64,000 nucleotides of DNA from JAPOUP01 sp965201085 (GTDB lineage: Bacteria; Pseudomonadota; Alphaproteobacteria; Rhodobacterales; Rhodobacteraceae). The DNA lies in contig CBDAVS010000025.1 in NCBI GenBank assembly GCA_965201085.1, forward strand, positions 1-64,000, read 5' to 3'. Below the pieces are notes generated by a model, which did no database searches, was not told where the DNA came from, and saw only the letters and a list, made by a program, of their open reading frames with translations. The first letter of the stretch is position 1. Each line of letters begins with the position of its first letter. Both the position numbers and the translations under genes were made by a program. Below, in pieces: positions 47,295 through 56,142 of this stretch.

Positions 47295-49030
47295 GCCTTC
47301 CCCTAGATTAGTGGCGGCCAGAAAACCCCGTGTTTTTCCGGGGATCGGGCCGAATCCGGTGGATTCCGGCTTCACGGGACCCTGGCCGGGCCCGTCGGGG
47401 CGCCGCCCGGGGCTTCGACGGGACGGTCGGCGGCGGGAACATATGGTGAACATCCGGGCCTCCGCCGGCCCGCGGGCACGCCGGTCCGGGCCCCGCAGCG
47501 GCGGGGCCTTCCATGGGCCGGTTCATCGGCAGACGCCCGGTCAGGCGGCGGCGGGGAGCACGGGGCGCTCCCTTGCCGGCGGCGTCAGGCCGAGGCGGTG
47601 GACGTTCGCGGCCAGCACCGCCAGCGCCACGGCACCGGCGAAACCCTTCTTTCCGTGGCTCCGCACCCGGTTGAGGCCACGGTGCTCCAGGTTGTTGATG
47701 GCCGACCCGCCGGCGGCGTGGGCGCGCCGCGCCCCGCGGAACGCCTCCCCGCTTTCCCGGACGCGGTCCGCCTTCGACAGCCTGCCTTTCCGCGGCATGA
47801 CGTCGGCTCCGGCATCCCGGCAGGCCCCAGCCGGTCCGGGGGGCTGTGCGGACCCCTGCCGAAGCTCACCACCGACAGGTCCGGGAACCGGGCCCGCGCG
47901 CCTCCCCGCCCATGGGGACCGCCACGTCCACGTCGCTCCCCTCCCACATCACCGAATGGTGCGGGAGGAATCCATGACGGTCCTCAGGGAGGCGGACGGG
48001 GACGCCGGGCTCCACCGGGACCCCGGCCTTTCCCTTCGATATCCAGCGGGTGTGCGGCCCGGATATCGGGTGCACCTTCCCGCGGTGCGGGACCGTCCCT
48101 CCCCTCAGGATCCGCCGTCCGGTCAGGTCCGCCCGGTGCCTGACATGGCCGATGAAGCCCCGGATACTGTCCGATGGGCCCGGGATACCCAACATACCGC
48201 CGATCTCCGCGCGGCCGGCCTCCGCCCTGTCCGCCAGCTTCAGGGCGAGCCGGAGCGGCGCCTCCACGTCCCTCGGGCGCGGGTTGGCGAGCCGTGACGT
48301 GGCCACCCGGAGGTAGCCTTTCCGGAGCTTTCCGCAAAGGTATTCCTTCCGCCGCCAGCCGGGTGGCCCCGGCCCCCCGCAGGCCCGGGACACGTCCCGG
48401 ACCATGCACCGCGCCGCGTCCATCGGCAGGCTGCGGTCGGTCGGATGGTGGACGTCGGTCCCGGCCACGAAGGAATGACGGCGGCCGCGCGACGCGGCGC
48501 CAGGCTTTTTTTCCGGCCACCCTGTGGCCCCTCTCCACGACCGTCCTTCCGACCTCGGCGGGAAGCTCCGGCGAGGGGAGCGACACGCTGTCAACCGGAC
48601 GCCGGTATCCGTATCCGTCCCCGTCCCATGATCCGTGGCCCGGCCTCCGGCCTTCGCCGGATCGGGATGTGCTGGTTCGCCGGTTCCCGAAGCCGGTCGG
48701 AACCGCACCCGGGACCCTGCCTGACCACGCCGGGCACCGGGACGGTCAACGGTTCCATCCCCGGCCCGCCGACCCGGCGGCTCCTTCCGGGCGTCACCAT
48801 CCTGCCCGGAAGCCCGAACGGCCGCTTTCGGGTCCCTTCGTCGCCGTGGAGGTCCTGGAGGCCGATCAGGACCGCCGGGATGTCGTCCCTCGATCTGACG
48901 TCCAGCCTGATCCTCCTGATGTCGGGGGGCGCCGGGCCGCCGCTGGGTGTCGTGGACCTTGCGCATGGGGTCCTCCTGAAGGGGAGGATTGCCGGATTCC
49001 GCGGCATATGGTGGTGAATTCGCCCCCTGA

Positions 49031-50036
49031 GAGTTTGTTCCATAAGTTGAGTGGTCCCGCAGGATGTGGTATTCCAGATTGACCGTTTACCCAAATCCGG
49101 AGATCGCCATGCCCTGGGACAGGACCACCCAACAGCTCCATAAGCGCTCGGACGACCACAGTCAAAATGACCTGACCGACGCCGAATGGACCGTCGTCGA
49201 GCCGATGCTTCCGAAGCGGGGAAGGATGGGACGGCCGCGCGGGGTCGACCTTCGGTCGGTGTTCGACGCGGTCCGGTATATCCTGTCCACGGGATGCCGG
49301 TGGCGCGCGTTACCCTCTGGATATCCACCGTTTTCCACCGACCGGAACCATTTTCACGCATGGCGGCGGAGCGGGCTCCTGGCGCGTATCGTGCATCGTC
49401 TCCGGGACCTCGCGCGGCGGTGTTCGGGGCGCTCAGCGGAGCCGACCGCCGCCCCGGTCGACAGCCGGTCGGTGAGGACCACGGAGAGCGGCGGCCCCCG
49501 CGGCCACCACGCCGGGAAGAGGGTGAAGGGGAGGAAAAGGCACCTGATCGTGGACGCCGACGGCACGCCGATCGTCATGACGGTTCACACCGCCGACATC
49601 CAGGACCGGGACGGGGCGCCGGACCTGATCGCGAAGCTGCTGGAGACGGCCCCGACGGTGTGTAGGCTGTTCGCCGACGGTGGCCACCCGGGTCCGAAGC
49701 TGCGGGAGCGGCCTGGGGGGATGGGGTTGTCGAACGTGATCAGGATCGTCGAAAAACCGAAGGATGTCAAAGGGTTCACTGTTCCCTGCCGCCGCTGGGT
49801 GGTGGAGCGGACCTTCGCCTGGATGGGCCGGTGCCGCCGCCTGTCGAAAGATTACGAAAGGCTCAGCGAGAACTCGCTTGCATCCGGGGTGAGGCATCAC
49901 GCGCCACCGGTCCGGGCGTGAGTGAGGCACGAACGAACGCTGGCCGCCTGCCGGTTCCTGCTCAGGCGGGTGGCGAGGGCGTCAACTCCATGAAAAACAA
50001 TAGCTTAATCATATCAGTGACTTATAATTCAAACTC
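49031..50036 (+). mobile_element. IS5-family element with TGA target duplication
   Basis: The ends read GAGTTTGTTCCATAAG and, on the opposite strand, GAGTTTGAATTATAA. TGA is duplicated at 49028-49030 and 50037-50039, fitting the TNA target of some IS5 subgroups. The 1006-bp length is typical. It is nested in ISNCY copy 8. Confidence 0.85.
49109..49921 (+). CDS. IS5-family transposase, frameshifted near the C-terminus
   Basis: ATG 49109 begins MPWDRTTQQLHKRSDD, then LTDAEWTVVEPMLP, RSVFDAVRYILSTGCRW and FHAWRRSGLLARIV, with the DDE core TAAPVDSRSV, HLIVDADGTPI, LFADGGHPGPKL and RWVVERTFAWMGRCRRLSKDYER. After ESLSE-like residues (LSENSLAS) the usual LAMIRLMLRRL end is replaced by an out-of-frame tail, so the last 15 residues are wrong. 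All three catalytic acidic positions are present. It may be weakly active or dead. Confidence 0.82.
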   Translation: MPWDRTTQQLHKRSDDHSQNDLTDAEWTVVEPMLPKRGRMGRPRGVDLRSVFDAVRYILSTGCRWRALPSGYPPFSTDRNHFHAWRRSGLLARIVHRLRDLARRCSGRSAEPTAAPVDSRSVRTTESGGPRGHHAGKRVKGRKRHLIVDADGTPIVMTVHTADIQDRDGAPDLIAKLLETAPTVCRLFADGGHPGPKLRERPGGMGLSNVIRIVEKPKDVKGFTVPCRRWVVERTFAWMGRCRRLSKDYERLSENSLASGVRHHAPPVRA

Positions 50037-50270
50037 TGAGGCCATATCCGGTGATTCTCCACAAGGCGGATTCCGTCATTTACGCGAAAAATCGGAAGCT
50101 TGGCAGTTTTCTGGCGGACACTAGCCAAGCCCGCTTCAAGGGTTGCCTTGGGCGCGACTGAATCAATCGAAAGATAGATCCCGTTTGAGGTATTATTCAT
50201 GATGCTAACCTTACCGGCAAAAATCGGAATATTCAGATCATATTACAGGTACAGACTTCATATAATTGAA

Positions 50271-51647
50271 CCCCCGTTCCGCTCTGAAGTGCAACACCGT
50301 TGATGGTGGGAAGCCGCGTTCCGGGTGCGGCATCCTGCGAACCGGCCGGATAACGGCGACAGTCCCTGTGCTCAGGGTAGGAGAGTGTCATGCCCGAGGG
50401 CTACCGTCATCTGACCTTCGACGGAAGATGCCGGATATACGCGACGGGGAAAGGCGGGCTTTCGAACGGGGCCATCGCCGGGCGGCCGGGCCGCCATCCG
50501 GCCACCATATCGCGGGAGATCCGACGCGACGGCGGCGGGCGGGGATACAGGTGCAGGCAGGCGCAGGGGAAGGCCACCGGGCGCCGGAGCGGGGCCTCTT
50601 CGGTCCCGGGGAAGCTGACGGAGGAGCGCCGGGCGAAGGTCGTGGCGAAGCTGGAGGAGGGCTGGAGCCCGGAACAGGTCCCGGGGCGTCTCCGGCTGGA
50701 GGACCCCGGCATGGTCGGCCGTCAGCGGATATACGACCTCGTACGCGCGGACCGCGGGGACGGAGGAACGCCTTGCGGGCACCTGCGGCGGCGGGGAAAG
50801 GAACCGGACCGGCAGGGCGGTCGCCACGCGGGCCGGGGTCACATCCCGGGCCGGAGGGACATCCCGGAGCGCCCGAAAGAGGGCGGGGCGAAGGCGGGGA
50901 CCGGCGACCGGGAAGCGGACACGGTGATCGGCGGGGGACACGGCGGTGCGGTGGTGTCGCCCGTTGACGGATGCCCGGAATTCACGCCTGTCCGACGGGT
51001 TGACGGAAAGAGGGCGGAGGCGGTCGGCGGGGCGATGACCGACCTTCCCGAGGGTCCCGGCGCCAGGGTCCACACGATCACGGCGGACAGCGGCAGGGAG
51101 TTCGCGGGGCACGCGAAGGTGGCGAAGGCGCCGGCGGCCGACTTCCTCCTCGCGACGCCCCACCACTCGTGGGAGCGGGGCCTGAACGGGCACACCAACG
51201 GGCCGCCGCCCCGGTACCTGCCGAAGGGGACCGACCTGCGGCAGGTCACGGACGCCCGCGTGAAGCGGGCCCGGGACATCCTGAACGCGCGCCCCCGCAA
51301 GGCGCCCGGCTACCTGACGCCGGCGGAGGCTTTCGCGCGGGCGCGGCCTCCCTGAGGCGCTTCGCCCCGTCGGCCGACGGGGGAGAGGGAATTCCGCAGG
51401 CGCGCCCGCCCGGTTTCGGTCGGGCCACCCCTTCCCTCGCCCGGACGGGCGCGCCACCTCCCGCCGCGGGGCCCTGCCGCCGCCGGGAGGCCCGGTTACG
51501 CTCCGATTCGAAGGGACAGCCGCCGCATTCCGCGTGGAATCCGGGGCCCTGGCCGGAAAATCCCTCAACACCGGCCCGCCTCCTCCGCTCGGGCCACGCC
51601 CTCGCTCCGGAGGCGGGCCGGTGTTGCACTTCGGACTGGAAGTGGGG
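50271..51647 (+). mobile_element. IS30-family element, copy C, complete
   Basis: Left end CCCCCGTTCCGCTCTGAAG at 50271, right end CGGACTGGAAGTGGGG at 51647; the inverted repeats share GAAGTGCAACACCG. The length is 1377 bp. A 2-3 bp A-rich duplication may flank it. It lies 150 bp from ISNCY copy 8. Confidence 0.87.
50390..51355 (+). CDS. IS30-family transposase, copy C
   Basis: The 321-residue product begins MPEGYRHLTFDGRCRIYATG, with helix-turn-helix residues PATISREIRRDGGGRGY, and the core motifs EADTVIGGGHGG and ITADSGREFAGH. LNGHTNG replaces the usual NENTN, losing the catalytic Glu. It is used here as the reference for copies A and B. The gene is open from start to stop, with the normal IS30 length. 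Confidence 0.87.
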   Translation: MPEGYRHLTFDGRCRIYATGKGGLSNGAIAGRPGRHPATISREIRRDGGGRGYRCRQAQGKATGRRSGASSVPGKLTEERRAKVVAKLEEGWSPEQVPGRLRLEDPGMVGRQRIYDLVRADRGDGGTPCGHLRRRGKEPDRQGGRHAGRGHIPGRRDIPERPKEGGAKAGTGDREADTVIGGGHGGAVVSPVDGCPEFTPVRRVDGKRAEAVGGAMTDLPEGPGARVHTITADSGREFAGHAKVAKAPAADFLLATPHHSWERGLNGHTNGPPPRYLPKGTDLRQVTDARVKRARDILNARPRKAPGYLTPAEAFARARPP

Positions 51648-51986
51648 AAGAATAAACATTTTATGTATTGGGAATTATATCCGCGGTAAAGCCATCCACC
51701 TGCCTGCCGTTCTCCCGGCGGGTGATGGTGACCGTGGCAAACCGGTCTTCCGGGCCGATGGTGAAATGTGTCCGGATATTGTTGAAACATCGCGCTGCCC
51801 CGTGCTTCAGGGGCAAGTGTCTGGCTTTCCATGGTTAGTCCAGACCTGCGGCGAAGTCCTTGGAAGAGGCTTCCCCACGCGGTCGCTTCGGCTTCGTTTG
51901 GCCTATGTTTCGCTTCAGGCCTGAGATTGGATGTCGGTGTTTACATTGATTCACCCACGAAGCGACCAAGAGCCACACCCCAAGCG
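51648..51986. other. Intergenic stretch, nothing recognised
   Basis: These 339 bp lie between IS30 copy C and the aquaporin gene. Open frames are shadows or short. No hairpin with a U tail was noticed downstream of the aquaporin gene. Confidence 0.4.
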
Positions 51987-52631
51987 CTATCGGAACAATG
52001 ACCGTGCCGCCACCACCGCCAGTGCCGCTCCCACCAATTGGTAAAGGATGAACGCTGGAACGTGAATCGGCATGATACCGGCAAAGGTGTCGGAAAGTCC
52101 TCGGGCGATCGTGACCGCCGGGTTGGCGAAACTCGTGGACGCCGTGAACCAATATGCACCGGTGATGTAGAGTGCGACGATGGTCGGGACCGCATCAGGC
52201 CGATATGCGAGGCCACCGAGGATGAAGAATACAAGTCCGAAGGCAGCGACGATTTCCGCAATCCAGAGACCCATGCCGGAACGGGCGGTTTCGCTGGTCT
52301 GCAGGATCGAGAGGTCGAACATCGCGTGGGCCAGAAAGACCCCGATCACCGCACCGACGATCTGTACGGATGTATAGGCCAGAGCCTGCGCCGGGGAGGT
52401 TTCCCCGCTCAGCAGGAATGCCAGCGTCACAGCCGGATTGAAATGCGCGCCGGAAATCGGTCCTAGAACCGTTATGCCCACATAAAGGACGCAGCCGGTG
52501 GCCATCGCGTTGGCGAGCAGCGCTAAACCGATATTGCCACCCGCGAGGTCGAGCGCCATTATCCCGGAGCCCACCACACCGACGAGCAGGAAAGCGGTAC
52601 CGATGAGTTCCGCCAAAAGTTTACGGGTCAT
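51987..52631 (-). CDS. MIP-family channel (aquaglyceroporin, AqpS-like)
   Basis: The 214-residue membrane protein has six hydrophobic helices and the two half-helix signatures GAHFNPAVTLAF (near residue 65) and TSFANPAVTIARGL (near 170). Its start overlaps the arsC stop (ATGA), so the two form an operon. In rhizobia an arsenic-linked channel (AqpS) exports the arsenite made by ArsC; the same pathway is inferred here from the linkage. Substrate selectivity (water, glycerol or arsenite) cannot be decided from the sequence alone. Confidence 0.85.
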   Translation of the reverse strand: MTRKLLAELIGTAFLLVGVVGSGIMALDLAGGNIGLALLANAMATGCVLYVGITVLGPISGAHFNPAVTLAFLLSGETSPAQALAYTSVQIVGAVIGVFLAHAMFDLSILQTSETARSGMGLWIAEIVAAFGLVFFILGGLAYRPDAVPTIVALYITGAYWFTASTSFANPAVTIARGLSDTFAGIMPIHVPAFILYQLVGAALAVVAARSLFR

Positions 52632-53101
52632 GAAGTCGCTCCAATACTGGCAGGAAGCGTACCGAGCCCTTCGGCCTCCATTGAGCCGACTGGCTCACGC
52701 AACAGGGCCAAGACACGAGAAGCCGGAATATCGTAGGTATCGGCGAAAACCTGCGGTCTGTTTCGTTCAGCCGCCGCCGGGTCTTCGACACCCCAATGAG
52801 CTTTTGTCGGTGAGCCCGGCCAGATAGGCCAGTCTTCGGATGCGGTATTGCCGGAGACCGTGATCACGGCATCCATCACCGGCGCGTTCGGTTCGGCGAA
52901 CCGATTCCAGCTTTTGGAACGAAGGTCACTGATCTCGTAATCGTTGTGGGCCAGGATCACAAGCGCTTCAGGGTGCACATTGCCGACCGGATGGGATCCC
53001 GCGGACCATGCGGCGACACGTCCTGCGCGGTGTCGGTTCAGCAGTGACTCAAGCAAGATCGAGCGGGCTGAATTGCCCGTGCAAAGATTGAGTAGGTTCA
53101 T
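52628..53101 (-). CDS. arsC: Arsenate reductase, low-molecular-weight phosphatase type
   Basis: From ATG 53101 the 157-residue product reads MNLLNLCTGNSARSI, with the CX5R catalytic loop at C7-R13. WSAGSHPVGNVHPEALVIL and VMDAVITVSGN follow, as does HWGVEDPAA, typical of the thioredoxin- or glutaredoxin-coupled ArsC class. The frame extends upstream to 53209, but the CX5R motif lies at the N-terminus in this family, which sets the start. It reduces arsenate to arsenite in the cytoplasm; the downstream channel would release it. No ArsR or ArsB is visible. Confidence 0.85.
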   Translation of the reverse strand: MNLLNLCTGNSARSILLESLLNRHRAGRVAAWSAGSHPVGNVHPEALVILAHNDYEISDLRSKSWNRFAEPNAPVMDAVITVSGNTASEDWPIWPGSPTKAHWGVEDPAAAERNRPQVFADTYDIPASRVLALLREPVGSMEAEGLGTLPASIGATS

Positions 53102-53245
53102 TCCGGCATCGCTAACGGAGTCATGTGAAGGTTTTGTGACGGCTCCACTGAAACAATGCCCGACGCAACGTATCGATACTTTGTCGTAACCGGAGCCTGG
53201 CTCCAGCATACCGACGAAAGCGACGGTCAGGCGGTATGGATCCGT

Positions 53246-55066
53246 TCAGTCTTCCTCGAACCACCATACGTCAGGTTGCCAGCCGATCCAGTCGCCATAA
53301 ATCGGGATTCGATCGGGAAACCTCAGGCGTTGGTCATGGGCGATATGACTGACGGGCCATTGTGCGAGCGGAATCACATAGCGACCGCTGGTCAGGATCC
53401 GATCGAGCGCACGAGTGGCTGCGATGAAACCTTCGCGGGTCTCCGCATTCAGGATTTCCCGGATCATCGCCTCGACCGCTGGTGAATTGATACCCATCCA
53501 GTTGCGGGTTCCTGGTTTGTCAACCCCGGCGCTACCCCAATAAAGCATCTGCTCGTTGCCCGGGCTCAGTGAAAGGGCGCGTCGATAATACGTCATGTCG
53601 AAGTCATATATATCGGTGCGCTCGTTATACTGAGCGCTATCGGCTGTGGCCACCGAGGCATCGATTCCCAAGCGTTTGAGTGCATTGACATAGATATCGA
53701 CGGTCGCCTTGATTTCCGCGGAGCCCTGTCTGAGGAGAATTTCAACTCCGAACGGTACACCCGCCCCGTTCTTCAATCTGCCCGCGTCGTCAACCGTCCA
53801 GCCAGCGTCCGCCAGCCTGTCGAGCGCGAGTCTTATATTCCCGCGATTACGGGCCGTGCCGTCGGAGACGGGTAGGGTGTAGCCGTCGAGGGCACCGGGC
53901 AGGAGTTCCTCCGAGAACGGTTCAAGGAGCTCGCGTACACGTCCTTCAGCAGGACCGGGGCGCATACCCAGTACGGAGTTGGAAAAGTACGAGGTGATAC
54001 GGGACTCCTTCCCATCGGTCTGGGCTTGGTTGATGAATTCAAAATTGAAGGCATGGATCAGGGCATCGCGGACGCGCCAGTCGTTGAATGGCTCGCGGCG
54101 CGTATTCATCACGAAACCGGTGATCCCGGAAGGTCGCTGATGAGGGATGACCGATTTGACCACATCGCCCGAACGGATGGCCGGGAAATTGTATTGCAGC
54201 GCCCATTTCTGTGAGTTGAATTCGCGGTTGGAGTTGAGTTCACCCGCCTTGAAGGCTTCGAACATGGCGGTGCCGTCTCCGAAGAATTCAATACGGATTT
54301 CGTCAAGATTCGCGACTCCGCGGCGAAGCGCGAGATCCTTGCCCCAGTAGTTTGGATCGCGTTTCAGATTGACGAAACGCCCCGCCTCGAAGTCATCGAT
54401 GACATAGGGCGCGGTTGCGATCGGGATCACGTCGAGACCGGATTCGGTGAACTCGACCTCTTCCCATTGAGCCTTTTTCAGGATCGGACGGAGACCGAGG
54501 ATCAAGGGCAATTCCCGGTCTTTGACATTGAAGGTGAAGCGTACCGAACGCTCTCCGGTTGGCTCCATCGTCGCGACCTTGCTCCATGCGGTATGATATC
54601 GAGGGTGCCCGCGCGTACCGAGCGTCTCGTAAGACCACATCACGTCTTCGATGGTGACCGGCGTGCCATCGGAGAACCGCGCCTCTTCGCGCAGTTTATA
54701 CTCCACCCACTCCCGATTCGGTCCCGTTTCAACTGATTCGGCCAAGAGGCCATAAAGCGTGAACGGCTCGTCCCATGAACGTCCCATGAGACTCTCATAC
54801 GCAAGGAACCGAAGCTGCCAGGGTACGGTTCCTCTGTGGATATGAGGGTTGAAACTGTCAAAGCTGCCAACCTCGCCGGTGACTATTCGGCCACCTTTCG
54901 GCGCATCTGGATTTGAGTATGGGAGAGACTCAAAATCTGGTGGAAGCGCGGGATCACCGTACATAGCTATGCCATGCCTGGATTCGGCTGCGACGGAGCC
55001 GGCCGTTAGGGAAGCGGAGAGAAGCATCGTGAAAACGCCTGATTTCGCCGTGTATCCGCGTCTCAT
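53246..55066 (-). CDS. Extracellular solute-binding protein family 5 (YejA-like peptide binding)
   Basis: The 606-residue protein has an N-terminal signal (MRRGYTAKSGVFTMLLSASL, cleavage after SVAAES), then HGIAMYGDPALPPDFESLPY and SNPDAPKGGRIVTGEVGSFD, typical of YejA-like microcin C/oligopeptide binding proteins. WVEYKLREEARFSDGTPVT and the C-terminal WFEED end also fit. Permease and ATPase genes are absent next to it; arsC lies downstream and bdhA is divergent upstream. It would deliver peptides to an ABC importer encoded elsewhere. Confidence 0.85.
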   Translation of the reverse strand: MRRGYTAKSGVFTMLLSASLTAGSVAAESRHGIAMYGDPALPPDFESLPYSNPDAPKGGRIVTGEVGSFDSFNPHIHRGTVPWQLRFLAYESLMGRSWDEPFTLYGLLAESVETGPNREWVEYKLREEARFSDGTPVTIEDVMWSYETLGTRGHPRYHTAWSKVATMEPTGERSVRFTFNVKDRELPLILGLRPILKKAQWEEVEFTESGLDVIPIATAPYVIDDFEAGRFVNLKRDPNYWGKDLALRRGVANLDEIRIEFFGDGTAMFEAFKAGELNSNREFNSQKWALQYNFPAIRSGDVVKSVIPHQRPSGITGFVMNTRREPFNDWRVRDALIHAFNFEFINQAQTDGKESRITSYFSNSVLGMRPGPAEGRVRELLEPFSEELLPGALDGYTLPVSDGTARNRGNIRLALDRLADAGWTVDDAGRLKNGAGVPFGVEILLRQGSAEIKATVDIYVNALKRLGIDASVATADSAQYNERTDIYDFDMTYYRRALSLSPGNEQMLYWGSAGVDKPGTRNWMGINSPAVEAMIREILNAETREGFIAATRALDRILTSGRYVIPLAQWPVSHIAHDQRLRFPDRIPIYGDWIGWQPDVWWFEED

Positions 55067-55179
55067 TTCAGAAGTCTCCCTGATCCGACGAAGTGCCTGT
55101 CCATCAGACTAGCACACGGCTGCGTGTTCTTCAAACTTTTTAGTTGAATTTCGCTGTAGATAGGTTAGGTTGAGCACAC

Positions 55180-55253
55180 TGCTCGAAGGTTTCTTGCCTG
55201 TATGAAACCTGCCTCAACAACTAAGCGCCCGCCTTGTGCGGGCGCCTTTTTTT
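55180..55253 (+). ncRNA. Candidate small RNA ending in a strong terminator
   Basis: No protein gene precedes this terminator on the plus strand; both neighbours transcribe away from or beyond it. Upstream of the terminator stem is a second hairpin (AGGTTTC, loop of ten, GAAACCT at about 55189-55212) and a single-stranded A-rich linker. Two hairpins, the last with a U7 tail, suit a Hfq-type small RNA. The promoter is not certain. An alternative is a 3' trailer of a longer transcript. Confidence 0.4.
55225..55253 (+). terminator. Strong intrinsic terminator
   Basis: GCGCCCGC, loop CTTGT, GCGGGCGC, followed by CTTTTTTT. This is an 8-bp GC stem with a U7 tail, the strongest intrinsic terminator in the window, oriented on the plus strand. 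Confidence 0.85.
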
Positions 55254-55323
55254 GCGAATTGGCCCCGTAACCCCGAGACGATAGGAATGCAACGAGGTAG
55301 ATGCAGGGCAGGATGAGGTTTTC

Positions 55324-56097
55324 ATGCAACTTAATGGCAGGCAAGCGGTCGTAACGGGTTCGAACTCCGGTATTGGTCTAGGCATCGCTCGGGCTCTGGC
55401 GGGTGCCGGCGTGGATGTTGTGCTGAATTCGTTCACGGATTCCCGGGATGATCATCTTTTGGCGAATCAAATGCGCGAGGAGTTTGGAATCACGGCGCGC
55501 TACATCCGAGCGGATATGTCTAGACCCGATGAATGCCGCGCATTGATCGCCGAAGCAGAAACCTGTGACATCCTCGTCAACAACGCGGGAATCCAGCACG
55601 TGGCGCCGATCGCGGAATTTCCGGTGGAACGATGGGATTCGATCATCGCTATCAATCTCTCATCAGCGTTTCACACAACGGCGGCGGCGCTACCGGGGAT
55701 GCGCACCAAAGGCTGGGGCAGGGTGGTCAACATCGCAAGCGTCCACGGTCTTATCGCATCGCCATACAAATCCGCCTACATCGCCGCCAAGCATGGTATT
55801 GTCGGGCTGACGAAAACCGTCGCTCTGGAGACGGCGGAAGAGCCTGTCACCTGCAACGCAATTCGCCCTGGTTATGTGCTGACACCTCTGGTGGAGGCCC
55901 AGATTCCAGACCAGATGAGCGTTCATGGCATGGACCGCGATACGGTCATCAAGAATGTGATGTTGGAGCGCCAGCCATCCAAACGGTTCACGACAGTGGA
56001 ACAGATCGGCGAAACGACACTATTCCTATGCTCGGATGGAGCCACCCAGATCACCGGAACGACAATCAACGTCGACGGCGGTTGGACGGCCCGCTGA
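55324..56097 (+). CDS. bdhA: 3-hydroxybutyrate dehydrogenase
   Basis: This 257-residue short-chain dehydrogenase has the cofactor motif TGSNSGIGLGIA, DILVNNAGIQHVAPI, NIASVHGLIASPYKSAYIAAKHG (catalytic Ser, Tyr and Lys) and VTCNAIRPGYVLTPLVE. The phrase NAGIQHVAPIEEFP-like and the C-terminus ITGTTINVDGGWTAR are characteristic of D-3-hydroxybutyrate dehydrogenase, which oxidises 3-hydroxybutyrate to acetoacetate during polyhydroxybutyrate turnover. It is divergent from the peptide-binding protein gene and appears monocistronic. Confidence 0.9.
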   Translation: MQLNGRQAVVTGSNSGIGLGIARALAGAGVDVVLNSFTDSRDDHLLANQMREEFGITARYIRADMSRPDECRALIAEAETCDILVNNAGIQHVAPIAEFPVERWDSIIAINLSSAFHTTAAALPGMRTKGWGRVVNIASVHGLIASPYKSAYIAAKHGIVGLTKTVALETAEEPVTCNAIRPGYVLTPLVEAQIPDQMSVHGMDRDTVIKNVMLERQPSKRFTTVEQIGETTLFLCSDGATQITGTTINVDGGWTAR

Positions 56098-56142
56098 CTC
56101 TTTCGATCCGGCTGTATCCGCGCTCAAAGACGGCGCTCATTG

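Larger units (their letters stand above)
47311..50121 (-). mobile_element. ISNCY-type element, copy 8, with nested IS5 insertion
   Basis: The right end GTGGCGGCCAGAAAACCCC is at 47311; the left end (GGTTTTCTGGCGGACAC type, with CAGTTTTC here) is at 50121. Transposase blocks on the minus strand are RKVHDTQRRPGAP, SRDDIPAVLIGLQDL, HSFVAGTDVHHPTD and PRKGRLSKADR, in three frames. An IS5-type element sits at 49031-50036 in its 5' part. The hexamer region has two GGATAC units rather than three. Confidence 0.8.

Noticed and set aside
50372..51832. 486-codon minus-strand open frame over IS30 copy C
   Set aside because: It is a GC-rich shadow of the transposase; similar antisense frames occur in the other copies.
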